NCBI GenBank assembly: GCA_947179155.2
Contig: OX359276.1
Span: 42,494,192 to 42,558,191, forward strand
DNA length: 64,000 nucleotides
Source of the DNA: Hedera helix
Lineage: Eukaryota > Streptophyta > Magnoliopsida > Apiales > Araliaceae
Direction of reading: 5' to 3'
In this document: positions 50,276 through 63,198 of the stretch, piece by piece
Position numbering within the stretch: position 1 is the stretch's first letter
How the letters are laid out: each line of letters begins with the position of its first letter
The notes under the pieces: generated by a model
What the model saw: only the letters and a program-made list of their open reading frames with translations
Databases searched by the model: none
What the model was told of the DNA's origin: nothing
Position numbers and translations under genes: made by a program

Positions 50276-53144
50276 ACCTCCCCTCCTTATGAAATTTCGT
50301 CCCCGAAATTGACGTACCTGGCATTTCGAAGAGGTAAGGATATTTAGATTTCATCTCGGATTCTAGCTCCCAGGTCATTTCCTCAATATCTTGGTTCCTC
50401 CATAAAACCTTAACTTGAGGTATAACCTTTGAGCGTAGAATCTGCTCCTTCTTATCTAGGATCTTAACAGGTACCTCCTCGTATGTTAAATCATCTGCTA
50501 TAACGTCTGCTTCTAACTCAATGACGTGGTTTGGGTCCTTCACATATTTACGTAACATAGATATGTGAAAAACGTTATGGATGCGAGACATACTTGGTGG
50601 TAGGGCTAGTCTGTAGACTACGGTTCTTATTCGATCGAGGATTTCAAATTGGCCAATAAATCGAGGGTTAAGCTTTCCTCTCTTTCCGAATCTCGTAACT
50701 TCTTTCCATGGAGAAACAAGTAAGAATACATGATCTCCGACGTTGAAACTTTCGTCTCTCCGATGAAGATTAGCATAACTCTTTTGTCGTTCTTGTGCGG
50801 TCTGTACTCGTTGTCGGATCATTTGGATATTTTCTGTTGTCAAGCGTACCAACTCGGGTCTCAACAGTTTTGCTTCTACTACCTCATTCCAGCATACTGG
50901 AGAGCGACACTTGCGTCCATATAAAGCCTCGAATGGAGCCATGCCTATACTTGCTTGGTAACTGTTGTTTGTAAGAAAATTCCACCAATGGCAAGTACTT
51001 ATCCCAACTTCCTTTGAAATCTAGTACGCAAAGTCTCAAAAGATCTTTGAGGGTTTGGATCGTCCTTTCTGATTGTCCGTCCGTCTGAGGATGGTATGCA
51101 GAACTGAATCGTAGCTCAGTGCTCATAGCTTTCTGTAGACTGATCCAAAATCGTGAAGTGAATCTAGGACCTCGATCAGAAACTATGGAAACTGGCATGC
51201 CATGCAATCTCATAATCTCATTTATATACATACCGGCAAGACGTTCAAGTGAAAAGTTTTCTCGTATAGGCAAGAAATGAGCGGATTTGGTCAGTATATC
51301 TACGATGACCCAAATTGCATCTAAGCCTTGAGAAACTTTGGGTAGACCGTCACGAAGTCTATATTGATGTGTTCCCACTTCCATTCGGGAACCTCAAGTG
51401 GTTGTAATGGACCCTTAGGTACTTGATGCTCTGCCTTGACACGTTGACAAGTTAGGCACCTTGAGATAAACTCTGCAATCTCCCTTTTCATATTGTTCCA
51501 CCAAAATGTATGTCGAAGATCTCAATACATCTTGGTACCTCCTGGGTGGATTGTAAACGGTGTGTTATGTGCCTCCATCATGATTTTATGCTTCAATTCA
51601 GGATCGTTAGGAACACAGAGTAGAGAGTTGACTCGAAGTATTCCTTTCTCGTCGATTCTTGCTTCGGGAATGGCACCTTCTTGTACTTTCTTTATCATGT
51701 TCATCAGTTCCGGATCGGTAGCTTGAGCAGCTTTAATTTTATCGATTAAAGCCGGTTCTACTCGCACGTGAGCAATCTTCGAGTGGGTCCCTGGTGTCTT
51801 TAGCTCTATCTCCATCTTTTGTAAGTCGTACAGAATACGCTTTTGTATTGTCACCAGTGCACTTGCACTCGCATAAGATCTTCTGCTCAAAGCGTCAGCT
51901 ACAACGTTAGCCTTTCCCGGGTGATACTGGATTATGTGGTCGTAATCCTTCAACAGCTCAAGCCAACGTCGTTGTCGCATGTTCAGTTCCTTCTGGGTGA
52001 AGAAATACTTGAGACTTTTATGATCCGTATAGATATCCACCTTTTATCCGTACAAGTAGTGTCTCCAGATCTTCAACGCGAAAACGACTGCTGCCAACTC
52101 TAGATCATGAGTAGGATAATTTTTCTCATAATCTTTGAGTTGTCGAGAAGCATAGGCTATAACCTTTCCATGTTGCATAAGGACACATCCTAAACCTTTG
52201 CCTGAAGCATCACTATAACGAATTCTCCTGATCCTGATTGGAATGGTCAGAACAGGAGCTGAAACAAGTCTCCTCTTGAGTTCTTGAAAACTCTTCTCGT
52301 ATTCCTCGCTCGATATAAGTTTTGTACTAGAATGAATGATACCGATATCTAGTAATTAAACTTTCAACTCTTGGCGTTCTATGGGAGCCATTTGGTATGG
52401 GACTTTAGAAATGGGCTTAGTACGGGGTTCAAGATCAATACAGAATTCAAATTCTCGGTTTGGAGGTAAGCCAGGAAGTTCATCAGGAAAAACGTCAGAA
52501 AACTCATTAACAACGGAAATATCATTCAAGTTTGACGTATTTTTGTTCAAATCAGTGACATGAGCTAAAAAGGCTTGACATCCGTTTTTCAATAAACGAA
52601 TGACTTTATGGCTAGAAATAACAGTTATAGATTTCAATGGTTTAGTTGCTTGAATTTGCATGAAAGGTTGATTAGGAATATAAAAACTAATAATCTTATG
52701 AAAACAATCAATTTTAGCATGATGGGTAGTCAACCAATCAATTCCTAGAATCACATTAAATTCATGCATCTCCAAAGAAATAAGGTCAACAGGTACTGTG
52801 AGGTTGTTGATTTGAACTAGACAAGATTTATAGACAGTAGATGTAATAGGTATTTCTCCCAATGAGGTTTCAACTGATAAGACAAGATTTAAGTTTTCAG
52901 AAGTCAAATTTAAACGTTGAGCACATACAGGTGAGATAAAAGAATGGGTAGAGCCAGTATCTAACAGAGCGTAGAATTCACGAGAATTTATGAATAGCTT
53001 ACCGGTTATCACCTCATTCGGTTTCTTGACTGTTATCGTCAAATCGAATCCCGAGTACTTCATTCGGATCTTCACGTATTTCAACCATGGGAATACCACT
53101 AAATAATTCTCTAACGAACTGCTTCTCAGATTCTTCAACTTCAT
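50271..53144 (-). pseudogene. pol: Decayed pol of family A, RT core deleted
   Basis: Same order as the complete element but broken. Protease part at 53144-52356 (LLDTGSTHSF); then a jump at about 52330 that removes roughly 690 bp matching residues 283-515 of the complete pol, including YRELN and FIDD; RNase H remnants and the tether (52040-51522); integrase core (51384-50884; VSDRGPRF and HPQTDGQSER present); and the chromodomain-like tail (50942-50271). Several frameshifts and stops lie between. The tail stop TAA again uses LTR bases. It keeps CGA where the complete element has TGA. Confidence 0.9.
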
Positions 53145-53630
53145 CAGTAGTAACGTACCAATGATTTCTGTAAGAATAGTATTTTCGATAGACTGCAGTT
53201 TCCACGATAATGACTAACTTAACCTGAATTCCTTTAAATTGTAACGCCCAAAAGTATAGAAACATCATTTTTAAATAATCTTGAAACTCATAGCTGGAAC
53301 ACCATAAATCCCAAAGACTAATATGAAAAGTCCATATATTCTGATCCTTTGTTATAGAGCATAACCAGGTGATATGACTCTCCCAATGAGTAAATTAAAG
53401 GCGATAATTTCCGCAAGTTCATTACTTCCTTTAATTGCTTCTAATAATGGATCTGGAACGACTGTAACAGAACTTTCACCTTCATCCTTACTGGATAGAA
53501 CACGCATAATTTTTGTCTTAGGCAAATGATTCAACTCTGAGTTTGTAAGAAGATTATTCGTCGCCTCTTGTTTTGCAGCTACATTTGTTTCGGTCATTTC
53601 ATAGTTAACCTCCTGATTTCCAGATGTCAT
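53014..53630 (-). pseudogene. Broken ORF1 of the array copy
   Basis: Homologue of the unrecognised ORF1 at 13182-13802. A 4-base deletion (CAATGAG here, CAATTAGTGAG in the other copy, near 53391) shifts the frame, leaving an N-terminal piece (53630-53352) and a C-terminal piece (53268-53014). The C-terminal piece overlaps the protease frame exactly as in the complete element. Confidence 0.7.
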
Positions 53631-53830
53631 ACCTAACTGTTGTCACAAAATAATTGTTAGTTCAAACAAACTGACTCATCACTTCCTGTCCCTATATTCA
53701 AATCAACTCATTAGATAATAAAATCTAATTTAGGTGGGACACACTAGTGACCGATTCTATTCGTCTCTCCCCTCCTAATTCTAACCCCAGATCTCCATTA
53801 AAGACCATATCCCTAAGCTCTGATGCCAAC

Positions 53831-56482
53831 TGTGACGCCCCCAAATCTAGGCCCACACAGCCCAAACTTGAGTCGTCAAAAGACTACTACAAAAATATTA
53901 CAACAAAGCACAACGTACAACAATACAGTGTATAATAATACACAACTAAGTCTTCACTATTATTGCCACACTATTTTACAACACGTGAAGACTACGACAG
54001 CTATTCCTCAGACTCTCACTCCATCCCCCGGCTAGACCCTGTTACGTTTTCATCGCCTGTTGAAAAATAATGGAACAAAAAAAAAGGGTGAGCTCAAATA
54101 GCCCAGTAAGAAATATCATGACTAAGATAATGACGAATAAATTATCATTAGCCTTCAACAGTTGAGTTCTTGATAGAATACAATAGACTACAAGGTTTAT
54201 ATCAAAAATTGCAGTTAAATTCTTAAACAACGTTCAGATCAATAATAGCAGCGGAATGAGCAATCTATTAGAAGAATAATGCAGACTATAATGTCCACTC
54301 GCTTCTCTTTTTAGTAAAAATATCATCAACTTTTATCATCTGAAATACCATTAGTCAAAATAATACAACTTCACAGTTCCTGGTCATAATCATACAGATC
54401 AACAGTTCATCTTTGCACTACGGGCCAAAGACATTCAATATAACACCAACGGTCATGATTATACCAGATTCAGCCTTTGGTAATAATCATACCAATCAAC
54501 AGTTCATCTTTGCACTACGGGCCAAAGATATTCAATAAAGCACCATCGGTCATGATTATACCAGATTCAGCCTTTGGTCATAATCATACCAACCAACAGT
54601 TCATCTTTGCACTACGGGCCAAAGAGAACATTCACCACGTGCCATAAAAGACACCGAACAGATGTATCGCCTTTAACCTAGTATATCGCCTTTAACCTAT
54701 CATCTGTTCAACAATTATATCACATCTGTGCCCCCGGCCACAGATATTCACAACAGCTTGATTCTTGATGATTAATACAAATAACAGTGATACAAATGAT
54801 GAACAGAAGAACAGGATAAACAATAAGTATCAGAAGTTTACTTTGTGCAGATTCAAATAATGTCCAAATTGCCAACATGATGTGGAGTGAAATTTAAAAA
54901 TGATATTCAAGATCCACAGTTCAGAATAACGGTTACAGTTCAATAGAAAGGTTCACGTAAATAGGAAGGTTCAGTTGAAATAATGAAGTTCAACTATTAT
55001 GGAACATATAATATTTTCAGGAATTATAGAAGCAATAGTTCCATAATAAGTTTCGATTTAGGAGTATGAAAGAAAATAATATCCCTTACCGTAGCAGGTT
55101 TGATTAACAAACGGTGAAGGAAATTAATATCCCTTACCATAGTAAGTTTGAATAATGGAAGATGAAAAAGATGGTATCCCTTATGAGTATAAAGGAAAAT
55201 GATATCACTTACGAATATGGAATAAAAGTGTCATGTGATAATTCGTGTAGACAAATTATTTCCACACGAGACAAATAAAAAGGGTTATTCACCAACAGGC
55301 GATAATCCGCACCGTAAGGTTATTCCCATCAATTTGAATACGAATAGTTATTCACCAAACAGGCGATAATCCGCGCCGTAAGGTTATTCCCATCAATTTG
55401 AATACGAAGAGTTATTCACCAAACATGCGATAATCCGCACCGTAAGGTTATTCTCAAAGATTAATAAGGAATGAATACAAAAGGTTATTCACCAACAGGC
55501 GGTAAACCGCGCCGTAAGGTTATTCCCACAATTTAATACATGGAAATAAATGGCACAAGAAAGAAACGATATTATTTTCGAGAATCAAAGAATGATAATC
55601 CCTTCAAGTAAGAAAGAAAATAATATCCATTTATGATGATGAAAAGAGTGATACCCCTTACCGTAGTAAGTTAGAATATGAAAGAAGATAATATTCCTTA
55701 CCACAGTAAATTTAAGAGTTTGAAATGAATGGTATTCCTTACCGCAATAAATTTAAGAGTGTGAAAAGAATAATATTCCTTACCACAGTAAATTTAAGAG
55801 TTTGAAATGAATGTTATTCCTTACCTTAACACGTGACTGGATATTGATTTAAATGAGGTTGATCAACCTATATATTTATAATATAAATTAGTAATTACCA
55901 CATATAAATTTCAAAGTGTATGATAATTCATATATTATGAACTATCAAAATTATATATATTTAACATAATTTTTGTAGTATAATATAACAACTTTAAAAT
56001 AGTTTTTAAAATAATATTTCAAAATAAATCTTCCAAAGAAAGCTTTTATAAATGAATCTTCTCAAAGAAGAGTCTTCTAAGGGAAGATTTGTGAATACCG
56101 TGAAAAATAGGAATTTATGAAATTACTACTCTTTAATAAAAGACTTACTTGAAAAATTCCTGCACTCCTTTTGGCTTTCAAACTCTCAAAATAACCTTAC
56201 TATTCTCAGAGAAAACTCATAAAATTCTTATAGAAAATTTTTATGTTTTAGGTGTGATTTTTCTATTCAGCTGAGCAAGCTATTTATAGGAGAAAATAAG
56301 TTACTATGCGTGGTAGGTGGGCTGAAAAATATTCAGCAGAGGCTGCTGCGCACCCTCCACCAACCCACTTCAGCAAATTCACATTTCTCACATTTCATGT
56401 GGGCCCCACAATGGGTCCCACATGTTTCTTACTATTCACGTCACTATTCACGTTACTATTTCAAATAGTAAAATTAATTATT

Positions 56483-56522
<40 letters not shown>

Positions 56523-57212
56523 TTATTCCTGTGAGTCCAACATATAAAATAATGTTACCACAATAATGTAAGAAACACGTTACATATTTTTATTAATTTA
56601 ATAATATAAATTATAGTGTATTTGCTACTGTGACAATTATTAGATTCAATAATTTTAAACTACAGTGCACCAACAATTATTGACTCGATGATATGAAATA
56701 CAGTGTAATGACAATTATTGAATCAATAATGCAAAATACTGTGTAGCAACAATAATTGAATTGATAATATAAAATATTATGCAGTGACAATTATTGATGA
56801 AATGATGCGTAACAGTTACGGTGTCAATAATATGAGACACTGTGCAATACCGTGTGCTACTGTAGAGTACCGCATGCTACAGTAAAATACCATAAATTAC
56901 CGTATGCTACTATTCTTTTATCACCGGTATTTTAACAGTTAACACCGTTGACTATTTTTATTTAAAAAGGTTACTTCTGTCGTTTTCTATATCCGACAAA
57001 TATTCCGTTGTGGGGTCCACCAATAATTAGTTATTTCGGCGCCGTCGTACGGCCCGAATATTCCCCGACAAAACGAATATTGTCCGACAAAATAAAATTT
57101 GCACATAACATCCTTAACTTTCAATTTCGTCAATTTAACCACTTACTGTTTCATGAAAAATATATATGAAGAAAAATTAAATTTTATATTTCATAAAATT
57201 CGGGGTCTTACA
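53831..57212 (-). repeat. Family A LTR (5' LTR of array)
   Basis: 3,382 bp, near-identical to 46894-50275 (about five differences noticed). The primer site variant TTGGCATCAGAGC is at 53817-53829 on the minus strand, next to this LTR. Confidence 0.92.
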
Positions 57213-57884
57213 ACCTCCCCTCCTTATGAAATTTCGTCCCCGAAATTGACGTACCTGGCATTTCGAAGAGGTAAGGATATTTAGATTTCATCTCGGATTC
57301 TAGCTCCCAGGTCATTTCCTCAATATCTTGGTTCCTCCATAAAACCTTAACTTGAGGTATAACCTTTGAGCGTAGAATCTGCTCCTTCTTATCTAGGATC
57401 TTAACAGGTACCTCCTCGTATGTTAAATCATCTGCTATAACGTCTGCTTCTAACTCAATGACGTGGTTTGGGTCCTTCACATATTTACGTAACATAGATA
57501 TGTGAAAAACGTTATGGATGCGAGACATACTTGGTGGTAGGGCTAGTCTGTAGACTACGGTTCTTATTCGATCGAGGATTTCAAATTGGCCAATAAATCG
57601 AGGGTTAAGCTTTCCTCTCTTTCCGAATCTCGTAACTTCTTTCCATGGAGAAACAAGTAAGAATACATGATCTCCGACGTTGAAACTTTCGTCTCTCCGA
57701 TGAAGATTAGCATAACTCTTTTGTCGTTCTTGTGCGGTCTGTACTCGTTGTCGGATCATTTGGATATTTTCTGTTGTCAAGCGTACCAACTCGGGTCTCA
57801 ACAGTTTTGCTTCTACTACCTCATTCCAGCATACTGGAGAGCGACACTTGCGTCCATATAAAGCCTCGAATGGAGCCATGCCTA
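57213..57884 (-). pseudogene. Truncated integrase C terminus and chromodomain-like tail
   Basis: Encodes the same 220 or so residues as 50276-50942 (about MAPFEALYGRKCRSP to KFHKEGRL), then stops at the junction at 57884. It is the 3' end of a second interior whose other parts are lost. Confidence 0.9.
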
Positions 57885-60800
57885 TTAATTTGGTGTTATA
57901 GTAGCCCAACTAAGATTAATAGTAAGCCCAAACAATTAAATTGAAAGCCCATTCTTTTGATCCAAATTAAAAGCTTCTAGAAGGATTTTTATTTTGCAAG
58001 TTAACTAATAAAAATAAATCAAAAATTGGGGCAATGTTGAGAAAAAGTGTGGAATACTCAACCTCTTTTGGCTAGAATTTGTAGAATGCTTGAAGTCCAA
58101 TTTATATGCTTACAAGGTGTGTATGTATAGGTTGGCTCCACTATAAATAAATCACTTGGTTCATTGGCTAAGAGTTTAAAAAAGTTGCAAGAGAGAGCTT
58201 TTATATTGGTGCTAGTGAGTTGGAGTGAGTTCCAAGTGAGTTGAGTGAAATAGTGAATAAACTAATGAGTTAACTCAACCGAGTCGAGCCGAGTCAAGCC
58301 AACTCAACCCATTCTTAACCAAGAGAAGAGCTTAGAGGTTCATCTACTATTTTGGAAGGAAGAGAAAGCAAGCACACAAAACAAAAAGGTTAGAAAATCC
58401 TAAAAAACCTTAGTTATGCTTGTTATGTGATTAAAATAAGAAATAAATTATAAAAATGCCATCTTTATGTTCTTTAAGTCTAGATCCATGCTAGATATGT
58501 TAAACAAGTGTTTCATGGATTTTTGGTATGGATGCATAAGCATTGATGTGGAAAAACTTAGCAAAAGTTGTAAAATGATGTTTACCGGAAAACTAAAAAT
58601 CGAGTAGCCTCATTCCCGGATTTACTGTTCACGAGCCGTAAGTCGGATTTTTGATCCGTCAGTTTTGTTGGATAGATCTTGAAGTTGTGTAAATTTTAAA
58701 ACTTGAATGACTAAAATCCGAGTTTAAATGAATTAGTTATGATTTTTCTAGCAAAACACTCCACTGTCGGAAGTTTTACATGAACAGTCCGGTTTCAGGC
58801 TGATTTCGGAGGTCAAATCGTGTCCAAAAAATGAATCCGATAATGGAAAATTGTAGTTCGAGAAGATACGAACGCAACGATATAAAGTAGAGCACCATCG
58901 GAGTTATAGAACTTAAGTTATTAAGGTTTTTGTAAGGGACCCCAAAACTGGACATAATTAAAACCTACTGCCGGTTTTTTTTCGGTGAACCGGCCGGAGC
59001 ATTCCGGCGGCCGGTTCACCCATTTTCCGGCCGGTTCCGGCGATGGTCAAAACTAGAAAATTGCTTGGAATTACGTGTACTATTTTCTGGAATTTAATGG
59101 TATTTTTATAATGTCAGTAGATATTTTTCATAATTATTTAATAATAAAAGCTTACTAAATGTATGAAAAATAATAAAAAGTATTTTTAAAAGTTGGAAAA
59201 ATATGAAAAAATAACCTACTGATTATTTGAAGTGTTATATGTATGGAGATTGTATTATTTCCGAAAATCGGTATTTTTCATATTATTTATGGTGTAAATG
59301 TACACTAATTTGTGACTACCTAGCTAATAATTCAAGAAAATTATAAATAAATTGTTATTAAATATTAAATATGTTCTTTAGGTATTTAATAACAATATCA
59401 ACTTGTGTGGAGAAAATAAATAAATTATTTATTATTTAATTAGATATTAAATAGTAAATAAAGGAAAGTAAATAGCTAATTATTCTTTAATTAATATTAA
59501 ATAATAATTAGAGTAAGATAAAGATTTTAAACTTTAATTATTTATTATTTAATAAGATTAAATAATAAATAAAGAGAGTTAGGTAATTATTATTTAAAAT
59601 TAAATAATAATTACAGTTAAGTAAAGTTGATAACATAATTATTTATTATTTTATTTAATTAAGAGTAAATAATAAATAAAGATAATTAATTAATTATTAT
59701 TTAATTAACATTAAATAATAATTAAAGAGGGTTAATTGCTTTCTATATTAAATAGTAATCAAAGGATGTTAGAGTTAATAGTATAATTGTTTATTATTTA
59801 ATTAATATTAAATAATGAGTACGGATAATTAATTAATTAATTATTATTTAATTCATATTAAATAATAATTAGATGGTAATTGAGTGAAATAAATTATTAC
59901 TTAATCGGGAGAAGATTATTAAGTAATTAAAATATATTGATAATATTAATGATTAACTATTAAATGATAATAGTTAAGAATTAAATCATTACTCAATAAT
60001 TAATAATGATATGTAATTAATTTAAAATATTATTATGGAATTAATAATATTGTTTAACAAGTAATTAACTATTGAATAATAATAGTTAAGGGTTGAATCA
60101 TTATTAAATAATTACTAATGATACGTGAGGATTTCAAATATTATTAAATGGTTAATAATATTGATGAACAATTAAATTATTATTAAAATGATTAATAATA
60201 ATGAGAAGTCAAATAAAATATTATTAAAGGGTAATAATACTAACAAGCAATTAAATTATTATTAAAAGAGTAATAATAATGATTAAGGTAAATTATTATT
60301 AAAAAGAAATTAATAATAGTAATGATTATTTAAAGTGTTATTTAACAATTAAATAACATTATAAGTTATTACTAATTAATAGTAAGAGTTTAAAATATTA
60401 ACCAATGCAGTTAATATTATGATAAATCATCGAGTTAAATGATGTGATTAAGTTAAACCAAGGGTATGGTCCATTAGTGACTAATTAGTTGTTCGACCTA
60501 AACAGAAATAAGGTCCAGACATTAACGCAGTGACATTAATAAATATCATAACTGCATAGTTTATACAAAAGATTTACGGTGTTGAATATGAAACACTCAG
60601 TCAAGTTAACGAGAGACTAAAATATGAAATTAACCTTATTAAATAAAGGGGACGATAAGAAGAAATAAATATCGTTAAAATAAGATTTAGTATTGAGTCA
60701 AACTTTGACTGATATTGTGCACCGTTAATCTCACATACCGTGTAGGTGGTGCAAGGAACATGAAAGATTAGCGTAAGCTAGTTATGCAAGTCCAGGCAAG

Positions 60801-61667
60801 TTTTTCAGAACGTGTTGCATTATGTGTCTGATTTTAAAATACTACAAAATCATTATATGTGCATAAATTATTATGTGTAATAATGTGGTAAGGTGCTTTT
60901 ATGATAAAAGTTGAAATAAACTAATGATATGCACTAGATGATTAAGTTGATTGCTCTATATATATTGAACTGTATGAAATTGTAAATGACATGCATGAAT
61001 AGCATGAATCATAGAGTAAATGCAAAGCATGATAGACATGAGATATGTAGTCATTGTAAAGCATGAGATGCATGAAACATGATGAAATATGTTTATGTGT
61101 TATGTGAAACTGTTAGACTTGCTGAGCCGTCGTGCTCACCCTTGCTTAAAACAAAACATTACAGAGTAGCTTGAGGAAGCCGATTACTCCGGTAGAGACA
61201 AAGATGAAGATTGACTAACGAGTCATCAAGATTGAAGCATAGGTGCTTTTGTAGTAAAACCTTGCGGTAGACTAATTCATTCACTTGTGTAAGTAGATAT
61301 GAAGAGTTTATGTTTTGTTGTGCTATAGATTAGCAAGCTTAAATTGTTAAGAGAACATTTACAGATTATTTGAATATCATTTTCAGACGTTGTCCTTTAT
61401 GAATAAGGATAATAGGATGGTGTGATTGAGTCATTATACATATGATCTCAAATTGATTTTAATAGAATGTGTATCATGTATGATATGAAGACATACTAGG
61501 AATGTATAAAGATTGCGATTCTGGAATAGAAAGAGATGTTATATAATTGTAAATAAATGATTATTTAGCAATTATAATATTGTTGTAATTCATGAACAAT
61601 AAGGAAAAGTAGTGCTAGTGTTGAACCGGATCCGAGGTTAAAGGAACCCGGATTTGGGGTCGTCACA
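57885..61667 (+). repeat. Right LTR of LARD, main part
   Basis: Corresponds to 38505-41438 plus 43811-44661 of the left LTR, without the nested solo LTR. Ends GGGGTCGTCACA at 61667. TATA box at 58142-58149. The first 88 bases of this LTR are at 46806-46893. Confidence 0.9.
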
Positions 61668-63198
61668 GGTTTGATGGTTAATCTAGCCGGTTAATAATGT
61701 CTTAATAATATTTATGGTATTAAAATAAACTAGACTGATAACTCGTGGAAGTCACAAAAATATTGATAATATAATTTAAAATTATGATGCATAATATTTA
61801 ATATTATAATTTTAGTATAAATAGTATCGTATAGATAATAGTAATATATTGAATATAAAATTAAAAAGTTGTATTTATATCAAAATCATTGTATATGTTT
61901 CTTAATATAATTATATACATCTTTGAATAATACAACAAAATATACAAATTTTTTTGTATAATTATAAACATGACATGCATTGTATTAATAGAGATGATGA
62001 ACTCAAAAGTAACTCGGTATTAATTTGGGACTAACTCGATATTAACTTGTTTACTAGCCAAAATGACTTAGTTAATTTAGATAAAATCTCTAATTACTTT
62101 GTTATATATAGAAAATAGATTTAAAAAATATTTATGTTACAAAAATATTATCATTTTATTTCTTAAAAATAAAATAAATATATATTTAATGACATTTCTA
62201 TATTTATTTTTACAACACTTTAAACTTTCGATGACGCTTATTAACTTGACAATATAATTATTATTTTAGATCTATCAATGACCAATGAGAAATGTTATGA
62301 TAGAAAAAAGAATTGTTGAAAAAAGGAATTATATTTTTTACAAGTGAAAATAATATATTATATTTAGCAATACTATAACATTTGTTATAAATAATTATAT
62401 TAATATTTTTATCATTAAAAGTAATACTTGTATGTATATTAGCGTGAATTAAATTATAAATGTAATAGCTATGAGCCTATTTCCGTAAAAATATAAATAA
62501 ACACTGAATTACACTCCCTTCCGTTGTACCTATTTTTTAATTTTATCCGATATATATTTAGTGACACATTATTTTTAGTAACAGTATCAATAACATAATT
62601 ATTTGTAATAAATTTTATTGTGTCACTAATTATTTAAGACAAATTTTATTATGTCACTAAATATAAGATTAGTGTTATTAAATGTGTACTAGGAAAAGAT
62701 ATAATAGAGGGAAAAAAGAATATATACTAGAATGAGGATGGTTTATCATATACTTGCCTTTCTATGTTTCTTAAATTTGTTTTTATTATCATTAGATGAC
62801 AAAATCAGAAAGCAGCAGAATACGAGAGAAATTCAAAATTATTCATAAAAATAATTTAAAACAGGAGACAGAAGAAGAGGCCGTCGAATTGGCGCCGACG
62901 TGGTTAATTCAAAGAAATATACCAATAACCTAATGGGAAGAACGAAGAAGGGTTTGTTTTAAGCAACTCTGCTGCCCTCAATATGTCGAAACAAACTGGA
63001 ACGAACACAGGAAAGCACATTTATCAAAAGCTTTCTGGATAAAAAAAATCATATAGGCTAGTAATCTTTGACTTTAAAGGGCTCTCTCAATTTTACAATA
63101 CACGAAGATATGACGAAGAATAAGTACTTTACCAGCCGCTCAGCAAATTGATTCTTCAACTTAACCATGTAACATTAACGTCGAAAGATGCAAACATG
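61668..63198. other. AT-rich intergenic DNA and 3' UTR of the PP2C gene
   Basis: No gene seen. The stretch from about 62750 to 63198 is less AT-rich and is probably the 3' UTR of the phosphatase gene on the minus strand. Confidence 0.5.

Larger units (their letters stand above)
46894..57884 (-). mobile_element. Rearranged family A array: LTR - interior - LTR - partial interior
   Basis: Inserted after CTAGT (46889-46893) in the right LARD LTR. Order on the plus strand: LTR 46894-50275, interior 50276-53830, LTR 53831-57212, then 672 bp of a second interior (57213-57884) cut off at a junction with LARD sequence. The block 46894-50940 recurs at 53831-57884, offset by exactly 6,937 bp, with only a few differences by eye. 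No second CTAGT follows, as expected if the right end was lost with the 815-bp piece of LARD LTR. The copies cannot supply RT, because that part is deleted. Confidence 0.9.
37598..61667 (+). mobile_element. LARD-like LTR retrotransposon (family B) with two nested family A insertions
   Basis: Left LTR is 37598-44661 (about 4.69 kb after removing the nested solo LTR and its duplication). Interior is 44662-46805. The right LTR starts at 46806, is interrupted at 46893 and resumes at 57885-61667. LTRs start TGTAATAACCC and end GGGGTCGTCACA. Flanks GGTTG (37593-37597) and GGTTT (61668-61672) match at 4 of 5. The initiator-tRNA-Met primer site TGGTATCAGAGC is at 44665, and a purine-rich ATAAGGATGGGTGAA precedes the right LTR. 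The interior is only 2.14 kb with no coding motif. LTRs above 4 kb around a short non-coding interior are the definition of LARDs, which need proteins from another element. The right LTR has lost about 815 bp (equivalent of 37690-38504) beside the nested insertion. Confidence 0.88.
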
